Below are positions 36,873-43,789 of a stretch of DNA of 51,590 nt, piece after piece (within the stretch, counting starts at the first letter, position 1; each line of letters begins with the position of its first letter). The notes under the pieces were generated by a model. The model was not told the DNA's origin. It saw only the letters and a list, made by a program, of their open reading frames with translations, and did no database searches. Made by a program: the position numbers and the translations under genes. The stretch is from a virus, in IMG/VR virus record IMGVR_UViG_3300036859_000764, positions 1-51,590 of that record; one strand, written 5' to 3'.

Positions 36873-37031
36873 CTATCGCTCCGTGCGGAGCTCCTTGAAT
36901 TTCTCGGGGCTGACGTGTTCGCTCTTGGACGTGTGGTCGAGGTCGCCCTGGAAGACGCGCCAGACGATCCCGGCCGCGATCAGGATGAGGAACGCCACGA
37001 GCCGGTAGACGAACCACTCGAGCGCGCTCAT
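36873..37031 (-). CDS. 52-residue membrane protein
   Basis: This 52-aa protein starts MSALEWFVYRLVAFLILIAA. One membrane helix occupies residues 7-25, followed by a short charged tail. The ATG overlaps the next gene's stop as ATGA. Coupled with another membrane gene at 37028-37225, it may form a small complex. No family. Confidence 0.6.
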   Translation of the reverse strand: MSALEWFVYRLVAFLILIAAGIVWRVFQGDLDHTSKSEHVSPEKFKELRTER

Positions 37032-37225
37032 CGGCGCTCCCGGTCGAGGCGGTGCAGTTCTTCCGCGGCGTCCCACAGGATCAAGACGACGGCCACGGTG
37101 GCGCTCACGGCCAGCACGACCATTGCGGCGATTTGCAGCGGAGTGCACTTGCCGAGGTACCCGACCATGCCAAAGATCAGCGCGGCGGCGAAGGCCGCCA
37201 GCGAGAGCGTGAGTGGGCGGGTCAT
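37028..37225 (-). CDS. Small two-span membrane protein
   Basis: This 65-aa protein starts MTRPLTLSLAAFAAALIFGM with two hydrophobic segments (residues 5-24 and 30-50, AAMVVLAVSATVAVVLILWD) and a short Arg/Glu tail. The ATG overlaps the methyltransferase stop. Its size and topology fit a phage membrane factor such as an exclusion protein, but nothing specific points to that. Confidence 0.6.
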   Translation of the reverse strand: MTRPLTLSLAAFAAALIFGMVGYLGKCTPLQIAAMVVLAVSATVAVVLILWDAAEELHRLDRERR

Positions 37226-38580
37226 GCCGTCATCTCCAACCGCAGACGGCCCGCAAGAGTGCGGAATGCGAGGCCAGCCACGAGCGGAACGACCCCGTTT
37301 CCAGCGGCGCGCAGGCGCTCCACCCGGTGGGCCATCCCATCAGCCAGTCCACGAACGACGGATTCAGGCGCAGCGTGTCGCCCGGTTCGCGTACCTGTCT
37401 GATGAGGCCCCGGTTCGACGCGGGCGTCTGTTTGTCGCCCATGTCGCCCACCGTTGGCGTTTGCCACTGCTGGCGCGAGGTCGGGTCGGGCGGCGAGGAC
37501 GGCGGCCCATCCGGCGGCGTCTCCGGGCCCGGGCGGAAAAGGTGGGAGGTCTCGACCATCGCGTCGAGTTGCCTGCGCCGCTGGCCCGGACGTGCCGCGC
37601 CCTTCCAGTCGTTCGCGCCGGGCGTCGGGAAGAGGAGCGCCGCTTCCTGAAGCGAGGACGGCCCCTTCACCGTGTTCGTGTTCTTGTTCGGGGCTTGCGG
37701 ATTCGTGGCTGGAGTCGGCCAAGCGGTGCATTCCTTCGTGCCGTGCACCGAACCACCGGCAGACTGGAGTTGCGCACGGGCCACGGCCGATTGGAGCGTC
37801 GCGCCGCCCGGACCCTTGCAGCCCGCGGTCGGGGTCGGCCACTCCTTGATCGCACCCGATAGGTCGTGCGCCCGATGGTGCCGATCCGCGAGGGTCGCGC
37901 TCTCGCTCCGACCCGTGCCGTCCGCGTCGTGGGCGTTCGGTGTCGGCCACGCCGCCGCCGACGAGGAGAGATCGTCCGACAGCATCCCCGCCCGGTTGAC
38001 CGCTCCGCGCCCCACCTTCCGGCGCCACGCCTCCGTGACCGGCCGGGTCGGTGCTCTCCGCGGGTCGCCATCCCGCGCCGATACGGTGGGCCAGGATGAA
38101 GAGCCGCTCGCGCTTGTGCGGCGCTCCCACGTCGCTCGCTCGAAAACTGTCCCACTCCGCATCGAACCCGAGCGAGGCAAGGTCTTCCAGCACGAGGGCG
38201 AGGCCATGCCGGAGGAGCCCGGGGACGTTCTCGAGGAAGACGAGGGCGGGGTCGACCTCTCGGATGATCCGGGCGATGTCGGGCCACAGCCACCGGTCGT
38301 CGCTGGTCCCGCCGCGCTTTCCTGCGACCGACCACGGCTGACACGGGAAGCCCGCAGTGACGATATCCACGACTCCACGCCACGGCTCGCCTGCGAAGGT
38401 AAGCACGTCGTCCCAGACAGGAGCGAGATCCAGGGCCTTGTCTTCCATCCGCGCCACGAGGACGGCCGCTGCATAGGCTTCCCGCTCGACGTGCACCACG
38501 GTGCGATAGGACTCTCCGAGAGCGAGCCGGAGCCCCAGATCGAGCCCACCGACCCCCGAACAGAGAGCCAAGCCATTCAC
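37222..38580 (-). CDS. DNA cytosine-5 methyltransferase
   Basis: This 452-aa protein starts at GTG (MNGLALCSGVGGLDLGLRLA), overlapping the 39-aa gene's stop. Motif I is LCSGVGG, motif IV has catalytic Cys80 in TAGFPCQPWS, motif VI is FLENVPG (residues 115-121) and motif VIII is APHKRERLF (153-161). The variable middle has repeated VAD- and LAD-type segments (VADTERPRRG, VADPDRGLQG, LADSSHES). It ends with AGNGVVPLVAG, the motif X region. It probably methylates host or phage DNA to avoid restriction. A second overlapping frame over the C-terminal 60% carries its own methyltransferase-like motifs (see findings). Confidence 0.85.
   Translation of the reverse strand: MNGLALCSGVGGLDLGLRLALGESYRTVVHVEREAYAAAVLVARMEDKALDLAPVWDDVLTFAGEPWRGVVDIVTAGFPCQPWSVAGKRGGTSDDRWLWPDIARIIREVDPALVFLENVPGLLRHGLALVLEDLASLGFDAEWDSFRASDVGAPHKRERLFILAHRIGAGWRPAESTDPAGHGGVAPEGGARSGQPGGDAVGRSLLVGGGVADTERPRRGRHGSERERDPRGSAPSGARPIGCDQGVADPDRGLQGSGRRDAPIGRGPCATPVCRWFGARHEGMHRLADSSHESASPEQEHEHGEGAVLASGSGAPLPDARRERLEGRGTSGPAAQATRRDGRDLPPFPPGPGDAAGWAAVLAARPDLAPAVANANGGRHGRQTDARVEPGPHQTGTRTGRHAAPESVVRGLADGMAHRVERLRAAGNGVVPLVAGLAFRTLAGRLRLEMTA
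37230..38576 (-). other. Overlapping second open frame inside methyltransferase gene
   Basis: The same minus-strand region is open in a second frame, from an ATG at 38576 four bases after the methyltransferase GTG to a stop at 37230. Its N-terminal half is Ser/Arg shadow, but the second half has repeats of the form WPTP (AWPTPNAHDADGTG, EWPTPTAGCKG, AWPTPATNPQA) and ends LNPSFVDWLMGWPTGWSA. The WPTP and WLMG-WP patterns are typical of another type of phage cytosine methyltransferase tail. I report the dual coding signal without claiming two products. Confidence 0.5.
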
Positions 38581-38696
38581 CGCGCCAGTTCCGGCGGCGG
38601 AGGGTAGGGGCCCTCGTGGTAGCGGCGCCCCCCGCCGGAGGCCATCACGAGGGTCGCGAGGATCAGGAGGAGGAGGAACGTGAGAATCCGCCTCAT
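38577..38696 (-). CDS. 39-residue secreted or membrane microprotein
   Basis: This 39-aa frame starts at ATG 38696, overlapping the stop of the barrel-like gene as ATGA. It reads MRRILTFLLLLILATLVMAS, a signal-peptide or single-TM sequence, then a short Gly/Pro tail ending in PPPPELAR. Its TGA overlaps the methyltransferase GTG. The overlaps on both sides support translation. Proximity to the outer-membrane-like gene suggests an envelope role. Confidence 0.6.
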   Translation of the reverse strand: MRRILTFLLLLILATLVMASGGGRRYHEGPYPPPPELAR

Positions 38697-39274
38697 CGCG
38701 CCCTCCACGCCCGACCGAACGCGATCTGGCTGTACGTGCCGAAGCGCCGCTGCCCGGAGTAGTCCACCGACGACACCCCCGACAGCAGCGCCCGCACGAA
38801 GAACCCCGCCCCGATGTCCCGCCGCCCGATCAACTCAAGGGCGCGGACGCGGTTCGATTGCGCGGAGCGCGTGAAGAGTTCGTGGCGGTAGACGATGGCA
38901 CTCTGGCCCGCGGCGAGTCCGGCCCGCGCGAAGCCCACGTCCTTGACCCACGTCCCGCCGTTGCGGTGCCGGTAGTCGGCGCCCACGATCAGCCACGGCG
39001 TCGCGTGCAACTCCAGGTCGAGGCCGCCGATCCAGCCGCGGCCGTTCTCCACCTTGTGGGAGTAATCGAACGTGCCGGCCAGGAGGAGACGGCCGGTCGA
39101 ACCGGAGAGGCGCGCGAGGGGCGAGTACGCGCCCTCGCCGAGACCACTGGAGGCTGTCCCTCCCACGGATAGCGTGACCTCGTCGCTGCACGCGCGGTCG
39201 ATGAGGACGAGAGTCGTTACGCCCAGGAGGGCGACGATGAGCGCGGCCCGCAGGCTCCGGCCGTTGCGGGTCAC
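38693..39274 (-). CDS. Outer-membrane beta-barrel-like protein
   Basis: This 193-aa protein starts at GTG (MTRNGRSLRAALIVALLGVT), with an N-terminal hydrophobic export signal of about 27 residues. The rest alternates hydrophobic and polar residues in strand-like stretches (RLLLAGTFDYSHKVENGRGW, WLIVGADYRHRNGGTWVKDV, FFVRALLSGVSSVDYSG) and ends YSQIAFGRAWRAR, with an aromatic near the C-terminus. This is the pattern of an eight-stranded outer-membrane barrel. Phages rarely encode such proteins; superinfection exclusion or a change of the host surface is possible. Confidence 0.65.
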   Translation of the reverse strand: MTRNGRSLRAALIVALLGVTTLVLIDRACSDEVTLSVGGTASSGLGEGAYSPLARLSGSTGRLLLAGTFDYSHKVENGRGWIGGLDLELHATPWLIVGADYRHRNGGTWVKDVGFARAGLAAGQSAIVYRHELFTRSAQSNRVRALELIGRRDIGAGFFVRALLSGVSSVDYSGQRRFGTYSQIAFGRAWRAR

Positions 39275-39468
39275 TGGCGCACCGTGCGCAGGTCAGTCGC
39301 GCGAAAACCCCACAGCCCACCTGACGGCACGCGCACCATGACCTCGGCGTCCCCGTTGCCGGTGGGCGTGACCTCCTCCACTCGCCCCTTGATGACCTTG
39401 GCGCGAGGGCCGGCGAAGGCAGGGCCGGACACGACCTTGACGAAGTCACCAACCCGAGGGGCGCTCAC
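39271..39468 (-). CDS. Small beta-barrel (SH3/KOW-like) protein
   Basis: This 65-aa protein starts at GTG in the repeated GTGAGCGCCCC junction (MSAPRVGDFVKVVSGPAFAG). The sequence has the KOW/SH3 feel: GDFVKVVSGP.. and AKVIKGRVEEVTPTGNGDAE, then VRVPSGGLWGF. Such folds bind RNA, proteins or nucleic acids. No partner evident. Confidence 0.6.
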   Translation of the reverse strand: MSAPRVGDFVKVVSGPAFAGPRAKVIKGRVEEVTPTGNGDAEVMVRVPSGGLWGFRATDLRTVRQ

Positions 39469-39836
39469 TGGCGGGCCTCAGCCTTCTCGGCCCTGCCGAA
39501 TGCGGCTTCTTCGTCGGGGCTCAGGGTGGCGCACTGCTCGGGCGTGAGAAGTCGACGGCACGCCCGCGAGATCAGAGCGAGGTCGGCGGCCATCGTCGGC
39601 GCGGCGGCGATCAGGCGGGCGTTGGCGAAATGCTCATAACTGCGGGTGTAATCGTGGCCCCCTTCGGCGTTCGGGGCCCCGTTGTCCCGCCCATCCGGGG
39701 GCAGGATGTGCAAGTCGTGCGGCCGGTGCGGTTCCACGAGGTACGCGAGCGGCTCGCCGTTCCCTTCGGCGAAGATCCCGTAGTACGGGCCGTCGCCGTT
39801 GTCGCAGACCCACGGCCCCGGCGTGTGGGCGCTCAC
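39465..39836 (-). CDS. HTPGPW-type phage protein
   Basis: This 123-aa protein starts at GTG (MSAHTPGPWVCDNGDGPYYG). The opening HTPGPW and the closing ANARLIAAAP are the two motifs that mark a widespread group of small phage proteins of unknown function. Middle segments include PHRPHDLHILPPDGRDNGAP. GTGA overlap at both ends. Confidence 0.7.
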   Translation of the reverse strand: MSAHTPGPWVCDNGDGPYYGIFAEGNGEPLAYLVEPHRPHDLHILPPDGRDNGAPNAEGGHDYTRSYEHFANARLIAAAPTMAADLALISRACRRLLTPEQCATLSPDEEAAFGRAEKAEARQ

Positions 39837-40051
39837 TTGGCCTCGCGCAGCCCACCATTGCCGAGGCAGACGGGGCAGGGATTCATGTACTGCTCGCCCG
39901 GCACCTCCGACAACGTGCCGTCCTCGTGCTCGACGAATCGAGAGAGCGTCCAATTGATGGGCTGTTTCGGGTCGGCCCCGCTGCCACCGCAGGCTGAGCA
40001 GGCGTGGACGGTCAGCGCGTCCGTGACCGGCATGTACTGAGGGGCGCTCAC
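39833..40051 (-). CDS. DnaJ-type zinc-finger small protein
   Basis: This 72-aa protein starts at GTG (MSAPQYMPVTDALTVHACSA). It contains two CxxCxGxG motifs (CSACGGSG and CPVCLGNG) like one DnaJ zinc-finger repeat. GTGA overlaps at both ends. Possible chaperone-like or RNA-binding role; unproven. Confidence 0.7.
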   Translation of the reverse strand: MSAPQYMPVTDALTVHACSACGGSGADPKQPINWTLSRFVEHEDGTLSEVPGEQYMNPCPVCLGNGGLREAK

Positions 40052-40800
40052 TGGACCAACTCCGCCAGCGGCGAGTCCTCGGATAGAACCGTGTCGCCGT
40101 TCTCCTCCTCGGCGTCATAGACGGTGCCCTGATGGTCCTTGTCGTTGTCGGGGACAATGACCGGAGTCAGGCCACGCTTCGCCAGCTTGGCCATGTAGTC
40201 CCCCTCGTCTTTCGACTGACTCTCGGTGACGAGGACTTCGATGCGCTCGGGCTTGAACGCGCGGAAGATGCCAGGCGTCGGCTCGGGTCGCCCCTCGAGC
40301 GGATCCCTGCCCGTCTCAACGGTCACGATTTCGCGGACGGTCTGATTGGTCAGGACGCCCGGGGCCGTACCGGGGAGCATGGACCAGTGAGGCACCGCCT
40401 TCGGATGAGCCAGCAGCACCCACGTCTCCCCGATCTTCAGGTCCTTGGGGACGGTGGAGATGCGGCGGCTGATGCCGAGGTCGTGTGCCTCCTGGGCGAA
40501 GTCGGCGGGCGTCTTGTAGAACCGCTCGCCGATCCAGAGCAGCCCGGCCTTGTGGCTGTCGTCCTTGCCTGCACACATGACACAGCCGGGGTAATCGACA
40601 CAGGGTTCGTGCGGGCCGCCGGTCAATGCGGCGAGATCAACCCACGTCCATCCACGCGCCTGTTTGATGCCGGCGCTGCACGTCGGGCAGACCGTCAGCG
40701 GGAATGGCATCCGGTCGCACGGCAGGCCGATGCCGCTCGAAACGAGATAGATTCCGCCGACCTTCCGATAGCCGCATCCGCGGCGCGCTTCGACGCTCAC
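40048..40800 (-). CDS. Hypothetical protein with Cys pairs
   Basis: This 250-aa protein starts at GTG (MSVEARRGCGYRKVGGIYLV). Cys pairs (VCPTC, PGCVMCAG) suggest one zinc site. The C-terminal half (ERIEVLVTESQSKDEGDYMA, then LTPVIVPDNDKDHQGTVYDA) is acidic and strand-rich. GTGA overlaps link it to both neighbours. Function unknown. Confidence 0.6.
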   Translation of the reverse strand: MSVEARRGCGYRKVGGIYLVSSGIGLPCDRMPFPLTVCPTCSAGIKQARGWTWVDLAALTGGPHEPCVDYPGCVMCAGKDDSHKAGLLWIGERFYKTPADFAQEAHDLGISRRISTVPKDLKIGETWVLLAHPKAVPHWSMLPGTAPGVLTNQTVREIVTVETGRDPLEGRPEPTPGIFRAFKPERIEVLVTESQSKDEGDYMAKLAKRGLTPVIVPDNDKDHQGTVYDAEEENGDTVLSEDSPLAELVQ

Positions 40801-41006
40801 GGGCGGGCCTCGCGCAGGGCAGGGACGGCGCGGAAGGCGGCGTTGCGGGCCATCTCGGCGTATTCGGCCCAATACTCCGGCCATGCCAGCTTCAGCCGGT
40901 CGAGGTTCTGCGGATCAGCCTTGCCAGCAGCGGCGGCCAGAGCCTTCACGAAGCCGCCACCGAATCGCTCCATCGCTGCGATGATCTGGACGTCGCTCTC
41001 GCTCAC
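40797..41006 (-). CDS. Small helical protein (GTGA start)
   Basis: This 69-aa protein starts at GTG 41006 overlapping the upstream stop as GTGAGC (MSESDVQIIAAMERFGGGFV). An ATG four codons upstream (41018) is an alternative. Sequence is helical with Trp/Tyr (RLKLAWPEYWAEYAEMARNA). Start chosen from the shared junction pattern. No family. Confidence 0.6.
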   Translation of the reverse strand: MSESDVQIIAAMERFGGGFVKALAAAAGKADPQNLDRLKLAWPEYWAEYAEMARNAAFRAVPALREARP

Positions 41007-41422
41007 CTTAGCCTCCATGAAGCGCGCTCGGCCGTAGCGCAGGGCGCGCAGATTCCGTGGGTGGCTGGCTCGATGCCCTCGCTCATCACGGAGGGCGGCA
41101 CGCACCAGGAGCAGACGCGGCGGTGGGCCTTGAGCTCGAGCGGCCTGAAGAACTCGGCCGAGGGCCCGATGTGCCAGCCGGAGGCGGGGGCCTGCGCGAA
41201 GTCGTCCGGCTTGGGCCGGACTTCGCCCGACGAGGCGCGGGGGGCGCGAGCAATGCGCAGAACTTCCCGCGCCCAGGCGATCTGTGGCGCGGCTAAAGCG
41301 CTGGGAAGCCTATGGCGAGCCCGGCCCTTGTGAGGGGCTTGCGAAGCGAGTTGTCCTGCGGGGGTATCCGATGCGCTCCGTCGATCATGCGGGACCAGCG
41401 TCTTTGCGGCACGGGCTGCCAT
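41003..41422 (-). CDS. First gene of leftward early operon, zinc-finger protein
   Basis: This 139-aa protein starts MAARAAKTLVPHDRRSASDT with GGAG five bases upstream. A basic N-terminal half is followed by a zinc motif RVCSWCVPPSVMSEGIEPAT then HGICAPC. It is the first gene after the strong promoter at 41502-41530. Such C..C..HGIC..C modules occur in small phage regulators. Role in early control is possible. Confidence 0.65.
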   Translation of the reverse strand: MAARAAKTLVPHDRRSASDTPAGQLASQAPHKGRARHRLPSALAAPQIAWAREVLRIARAPRASSGEVRPKPDDFAQAPASGWHIGPSAEFFRPLELKAHRRVCSWCVPPSVMSEGIEPATHGICAPCATAERASWRLR

Positions 41423-41501
41423 CTGGCTCCACCCTCGACCCCCCGTGCTAGTTCATGACCTACTTGGCGCCGGCCTGGGGGTCCTGACGACCGACGCCGG
41501 G

Positions 41502-41530
41502 AATATAGGGCCGTTGTGCGTACATGTCAA
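41502..41530 (-). promoter_or_regulatory. Strong sigma-70-type leftward promoter
   Basis: On the minus strand TTGACA (41525-41530), a 17-bp spacer and TATATT (41502-41507) form a near-consensus promoter. It fires into the 41422 gene, which has a 70-80 nt leader with its own ribosome site, and so into the whole leftward early operon. The sequence after -10 is CCCGGCG. Confidence 0.85.
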
Positions 41531-41557
41531 GCCAAAAGTGGAGCCCTTGCTTTCCCC

Positions 41558-41586
41558 TTGTGCGTAGACGCCGAGGGGAGTATATT
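41558..41586 (+). promoter_or_regulatory. Rightward promoter, near-leaderless
   Basis: On the plus strand TTGTGC (41558-41563), a 17-bp spacer and TATATT (41581-41586) are followed after seven bases by ATG 41594. A start about seven bases after -10 falls at or next to the ATG, so the mRNA would have almost no leader. It faces away from the promoter at 41502-41530 and shares TATATTCCCG with it. Confidence 0.7.
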
Positions 41587-41593
41587 CCCGCCG

Positions 41594-41755
41594 ATGGCAC
41601 GCAAGGACCGCACCGCCCAGAACATGGCCCGGAAGCGCTGGAACAAGGCAACCGCCGAGCAGCGTCTGGAGACCGGGCGCCGGCTCGCGGAAGCGAGGGC
41701 GCTGGCGAAGCAGCGGCGTGAAGCCGCCGCTCAGGCCGAGGCCGAGGTCGCCTAG
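41594..41755 (+). CDS. 53-residue basic/Ala-rich protein from near-leaderless mRNA
   Basis: This 53-aa protein starts MARKDRTAQNMARKRWNKAT and ends with an Ala/Glu-rich helix (AKQRREAAAQAEAEVA). It is small, basic at the N-terminus and could bind DNA. No ribosome site precedes it. It ends tail-to-tail with the integrase (stops overlap at 41752-41755). Role in the lysis-lysogeny decision is possible by position but not shown. Confidence 0.6.
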   Translation: MARKDRTAQNMARKRWNKATAEQRLETGRRLAEARALAKQRREAAAQAEAEVA

Positions 41756-42936
41756 CCCTTCTTCAGTGGGACCACCTTCGGGATCTGGCCCTCCCGCTTC
41801 GCCCGATCCGCGTCCAGCCTCTCCGCGAATGCCTTCAACGAGTCCGGATCCCCGCCGATGTACCCGGCGTGCGTGGCCTGGTCGTCGTGGCCCGCGGCCG
41901 CCATCCGGACCGCGAGCGGCGCGCCGAGCGCATCCCACCGCCGGAGCACCGTGCGGCGGATATCGTGCGGGACCTTCGCCCCGGACCACGGCCCGGACCG
42001 ACCCTCGAGCTTTCCGAAGCCGGCCCGCCGGCAGGCCGAGGACCAGGCGCGCCGCATGTCCCCGAGCGGCGACCCGTTCATGCGGCAGAACACCCAGGGG
42101 ATGATCCTCCCCGCGTCCTGCTCGAGGACGTCGATCCATAGCCGCTGGTCGATGAGCAACGACCGGAGACGCTCCGTGAAAGGGAAGACCCGCGCCTTGC
42201 CGCTCTTCGAGTGTCCCGGGTCAAGGTGCAGCCACCCGCCCTCGAAGTCCACGTCCGTCCACTTCCGCGTCTTCAACTCCGACTGCGCGCGCCACCCGAC
42301 CTCATCGGCCACGAGGTAGAACTGGCACCACCACGTGGGGAGCTGCGCGAGGATCCCTTGCAGCTCGTCCGGCCGGATCGTCTGCTGGCGCCGCTCGACG
42401 TGGATCACGGGAAACTTCGGAATCGCCACGATAAGCCCCTGCTCGTGCGCAAGCCCCATCGCCCGGCGCAGACAGCGAAGGTCGAGCGCGATCGTCGAGT
42501 CTCGGTAGGGATGCGCGCGCTGATGCTCTACGTATTCGAGGATGCGCGAACGGTTGATTCTCCCGGCCAGGTCATCCTTCAGGAAGGGGCGCAGCCGGTC
42601 GAACGCCGTCTTGTAGACGAGTTGGGTGTGAGGCTTCAAGACGGCGCACTCCGCGATGGCGACGCGCTCCAAGACCGAGAACATGGTGCGCCGCGGGTCC
42701 TCCTCGAGTCCGGCCAGGACTTCGCCGCGTCGTTTGTCCCCGGCGTCTCGGGCCTCTCTCTGTGTCCTATAGCCGCCGGGCTTCTCGTGTGATCCGCTAC
42801 CGCTGTGCGTCTTGCCGCGGAACGTGAACCGCCAGCTCCAAGTGCCCGCCGTGCGCAGCCGACGCTTCCCGGGATTGTCCGGATCGGGCTCGGTCCAGGT
42901 GGCCCGGAAGACGTGCGTGATTCCTCGGTCGCTCAT
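41752..42936 (-). CDS. int: Tyrosine recombinase integrase
   Basis: This 394-aa protein has a typical phage integrase layout: a basic N-terminal arm-binding region, a core-binding domain and a catalytic domain with Arg216 (GWRAQSELKTRKW), His324 and Arg327 (PHDIRRTVLRRW), His350 (AAAGHDDQ) and the nucleophile Tyr359 (HAGYIGG). The Lys of the beta-hairpin is likely near residues 244-247 (SKSGK). It integrates the phage into the host chromosome. No attP core could be identified. Confidence 0.9.
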   Translation of the reverse strand: MSDRGITHVFRATWTEPDPDNPGKRRLRTAGTWSWRFTFRGKTHSGSGSHEKPGGYRTQREARDAGDKRRGEVLAGLEEDPRRTMFSVLERVAIAECAVLKPHTQLVYKTAFDRLRPFLKDDLAGRINRSRILEYVEHQRAHPYRDSTIALDLRCLRRAMGLAHEQGLIVAIPKFPVIHVERRQQTIRPDELQGILAQLPTWWCQFYLVADEVGWRAQSELKTRKWTDVDFEGGWLHLDPGHSKSGKARVFPFTERLRSLLIDQRLWIDVLEQDAGRIIPWVFCRMNGSPLGDMRRAWSSACRRAGFGKLEGRSGPWSGAKVPHDIRRTVLRRWDALGAPLAVRMAAAGHDDQATHAGYIGGDPDSLKAFAERLDADRAKREGQIPKVVPLKKG

Positions 42937-42947
42937 GGGCTGAGATT

Positions 42948-43403
42948 TCAGCGCACATCGTACTTGCGCCCACGGGCCCTTGTCATGGTACCGGCGCTGT
43001 CACATCCGCAGGCCCCCGTCATGTGCTCGCGGATCCCCGTGAGTGACACGCGGAAGCCGTGCCCGCTGATCTGAGGCTTGCAGAAGTGCAGCCCTCGCCA
43101 GTGCCGACCGAGCGTTCTGGCGCTCGTCTGGAGCATGGGCGCCGCCTCGCGGGCGGAGAGCCATCTCTCTTCTACTGGCGGGGCCATCGGCAGGCTGAGC
43201 TGCCGTAGCCCGAGCCGCCGGTCAATCTCATCGTCCGCCTCCCGCGCGTAGGACGCGCACACGCAGGACAGAGAGGCGAGCGCCCCCAGCCCCGGCGACG
43301 TCTTGGCCGCGCTCAACATCGCGCGGAGGATGCGGGCGAGTGGATCCTCGCCACGGTCATCTACGAGAGGGTCACGTGCCGGGCCCGTCAGCGTGGTGGA
43401 CAT
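42948..43403 (-). CDS. HTH protein, possible excisionase or regulator
   Basis: This 151-aa protein starts MSTTLTGPARDPLVDDRGED. Near the middle RWLSAREAAPMLQTSARTLG is a MerR/excisionase-like HTH, followed by HWRGLHFCKPQISGHGFRVS. The C-terminus has a CGC pair (TGACGCDSAG). It lies next to the integrase as excisionases often do, but it could also be a repressor. Its promoter is not clear; a perfect inverted repeat (43470-43485) sits about 65 bp upstream. Confidence 0.65.
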   Translation of the reverse strand: MSTTLTGPARDPLVDDRGEDPLARILRAMLSAAKTSPGLGALASLSCVCASYAREADDEIDRRLGLRQLSLPMAPPVEERWLSAREAAPMLQTSARTLGRHWRGLHFCKPQISGHGFRVSLTGIREHMTGACGCDSAGTMTRARGRKYDVR

Positions 43404-43469
43404 TGCCCTGGCCCCGGGTGACCCGAGCGTAGATATACGACGGCCGCAGCGGAAGGTTCCGACCGCCAA

Positions 43470-43485
43470 CCTACCGAGCGGTAGG
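43470..43485. promoter_or_regulatory. Inverted-repeat operator candidate
   Basis: CCTACC-GAGC-GGTAGG is a perfect 6-bp inverted repeat with a 4-bp spacer. It sits between the divergent HTH gene (43403) and the promoter at 43521-43549, a typical place for a repressor operator. No second copy was seen in the window, so it may be a single site. Confidence 0.4.
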
Positions 43486-43520
43486 AAGGAATTAAATGTA
43501 CGGTTGCCGTCGCTTTTCTC

Positions 43521-43549
43521 TTGACAATGCGCCGGAGTCCGCCTATATT
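43521..43549 (+). promoter_or_regulatory. Consensus rightward promoter, near-leaderless
   Basis: TTGACA (43521-43526), 17 bp, TATATT (43544-43549), then six bases to the ATG at 43556. Transcription would begin at about the ATG itself. No ribosome site is present. The same arrangement is seen at 41558-41594. Confidence 0.85.
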
Positions 43550-43555
43550 GGGTGC

Positions 43556-43789
43556 ATGAAGAATAGCTACTACGTAATCCAGCCGATCATGAGCCTCGAC
43601 CAGCCAGACTGGGCCGAGTCCGCCACGATCATCAGCCGCCACCGTAGCCAGGCAGCGGCCGATCTCAAGATCGCCCGGGCCACCGCTAGACTCCGCCGGC
43701 AGCCCGGTCAGGCTCAGTCCTGGCTCGACTGGCATGTTGTGGAGGCCGATCGGCTCAGCGCCAAGAAGCGCGCCCGATTCGCGGCCTAG
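43556..43789 (+). CDS. 77-residue protein from near-leaderless mRNA
   Basis: This 77-aa protein starts MKNSYYVIQPIMSLDQPDWA. It is helical and basic in the second half (SQAAADLKIARATARLRRQP, then WHVVEADRLSAKKRARFAA). The -10 box ends six bases before the ATG, so translation must start without a Shine-Dalgarno. It is first in a two-gene unit, next to the integrase and HTH gene. Possible lysogenic or superinfection function, not shown. Confidence 0.65.
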   Translation: MKNSYYVIQPIMSLDQPDWAESATIISRHRSQAAADLKIARATARLRRQPGQAQSWLDWHVVEADRLSAKKRARFAA

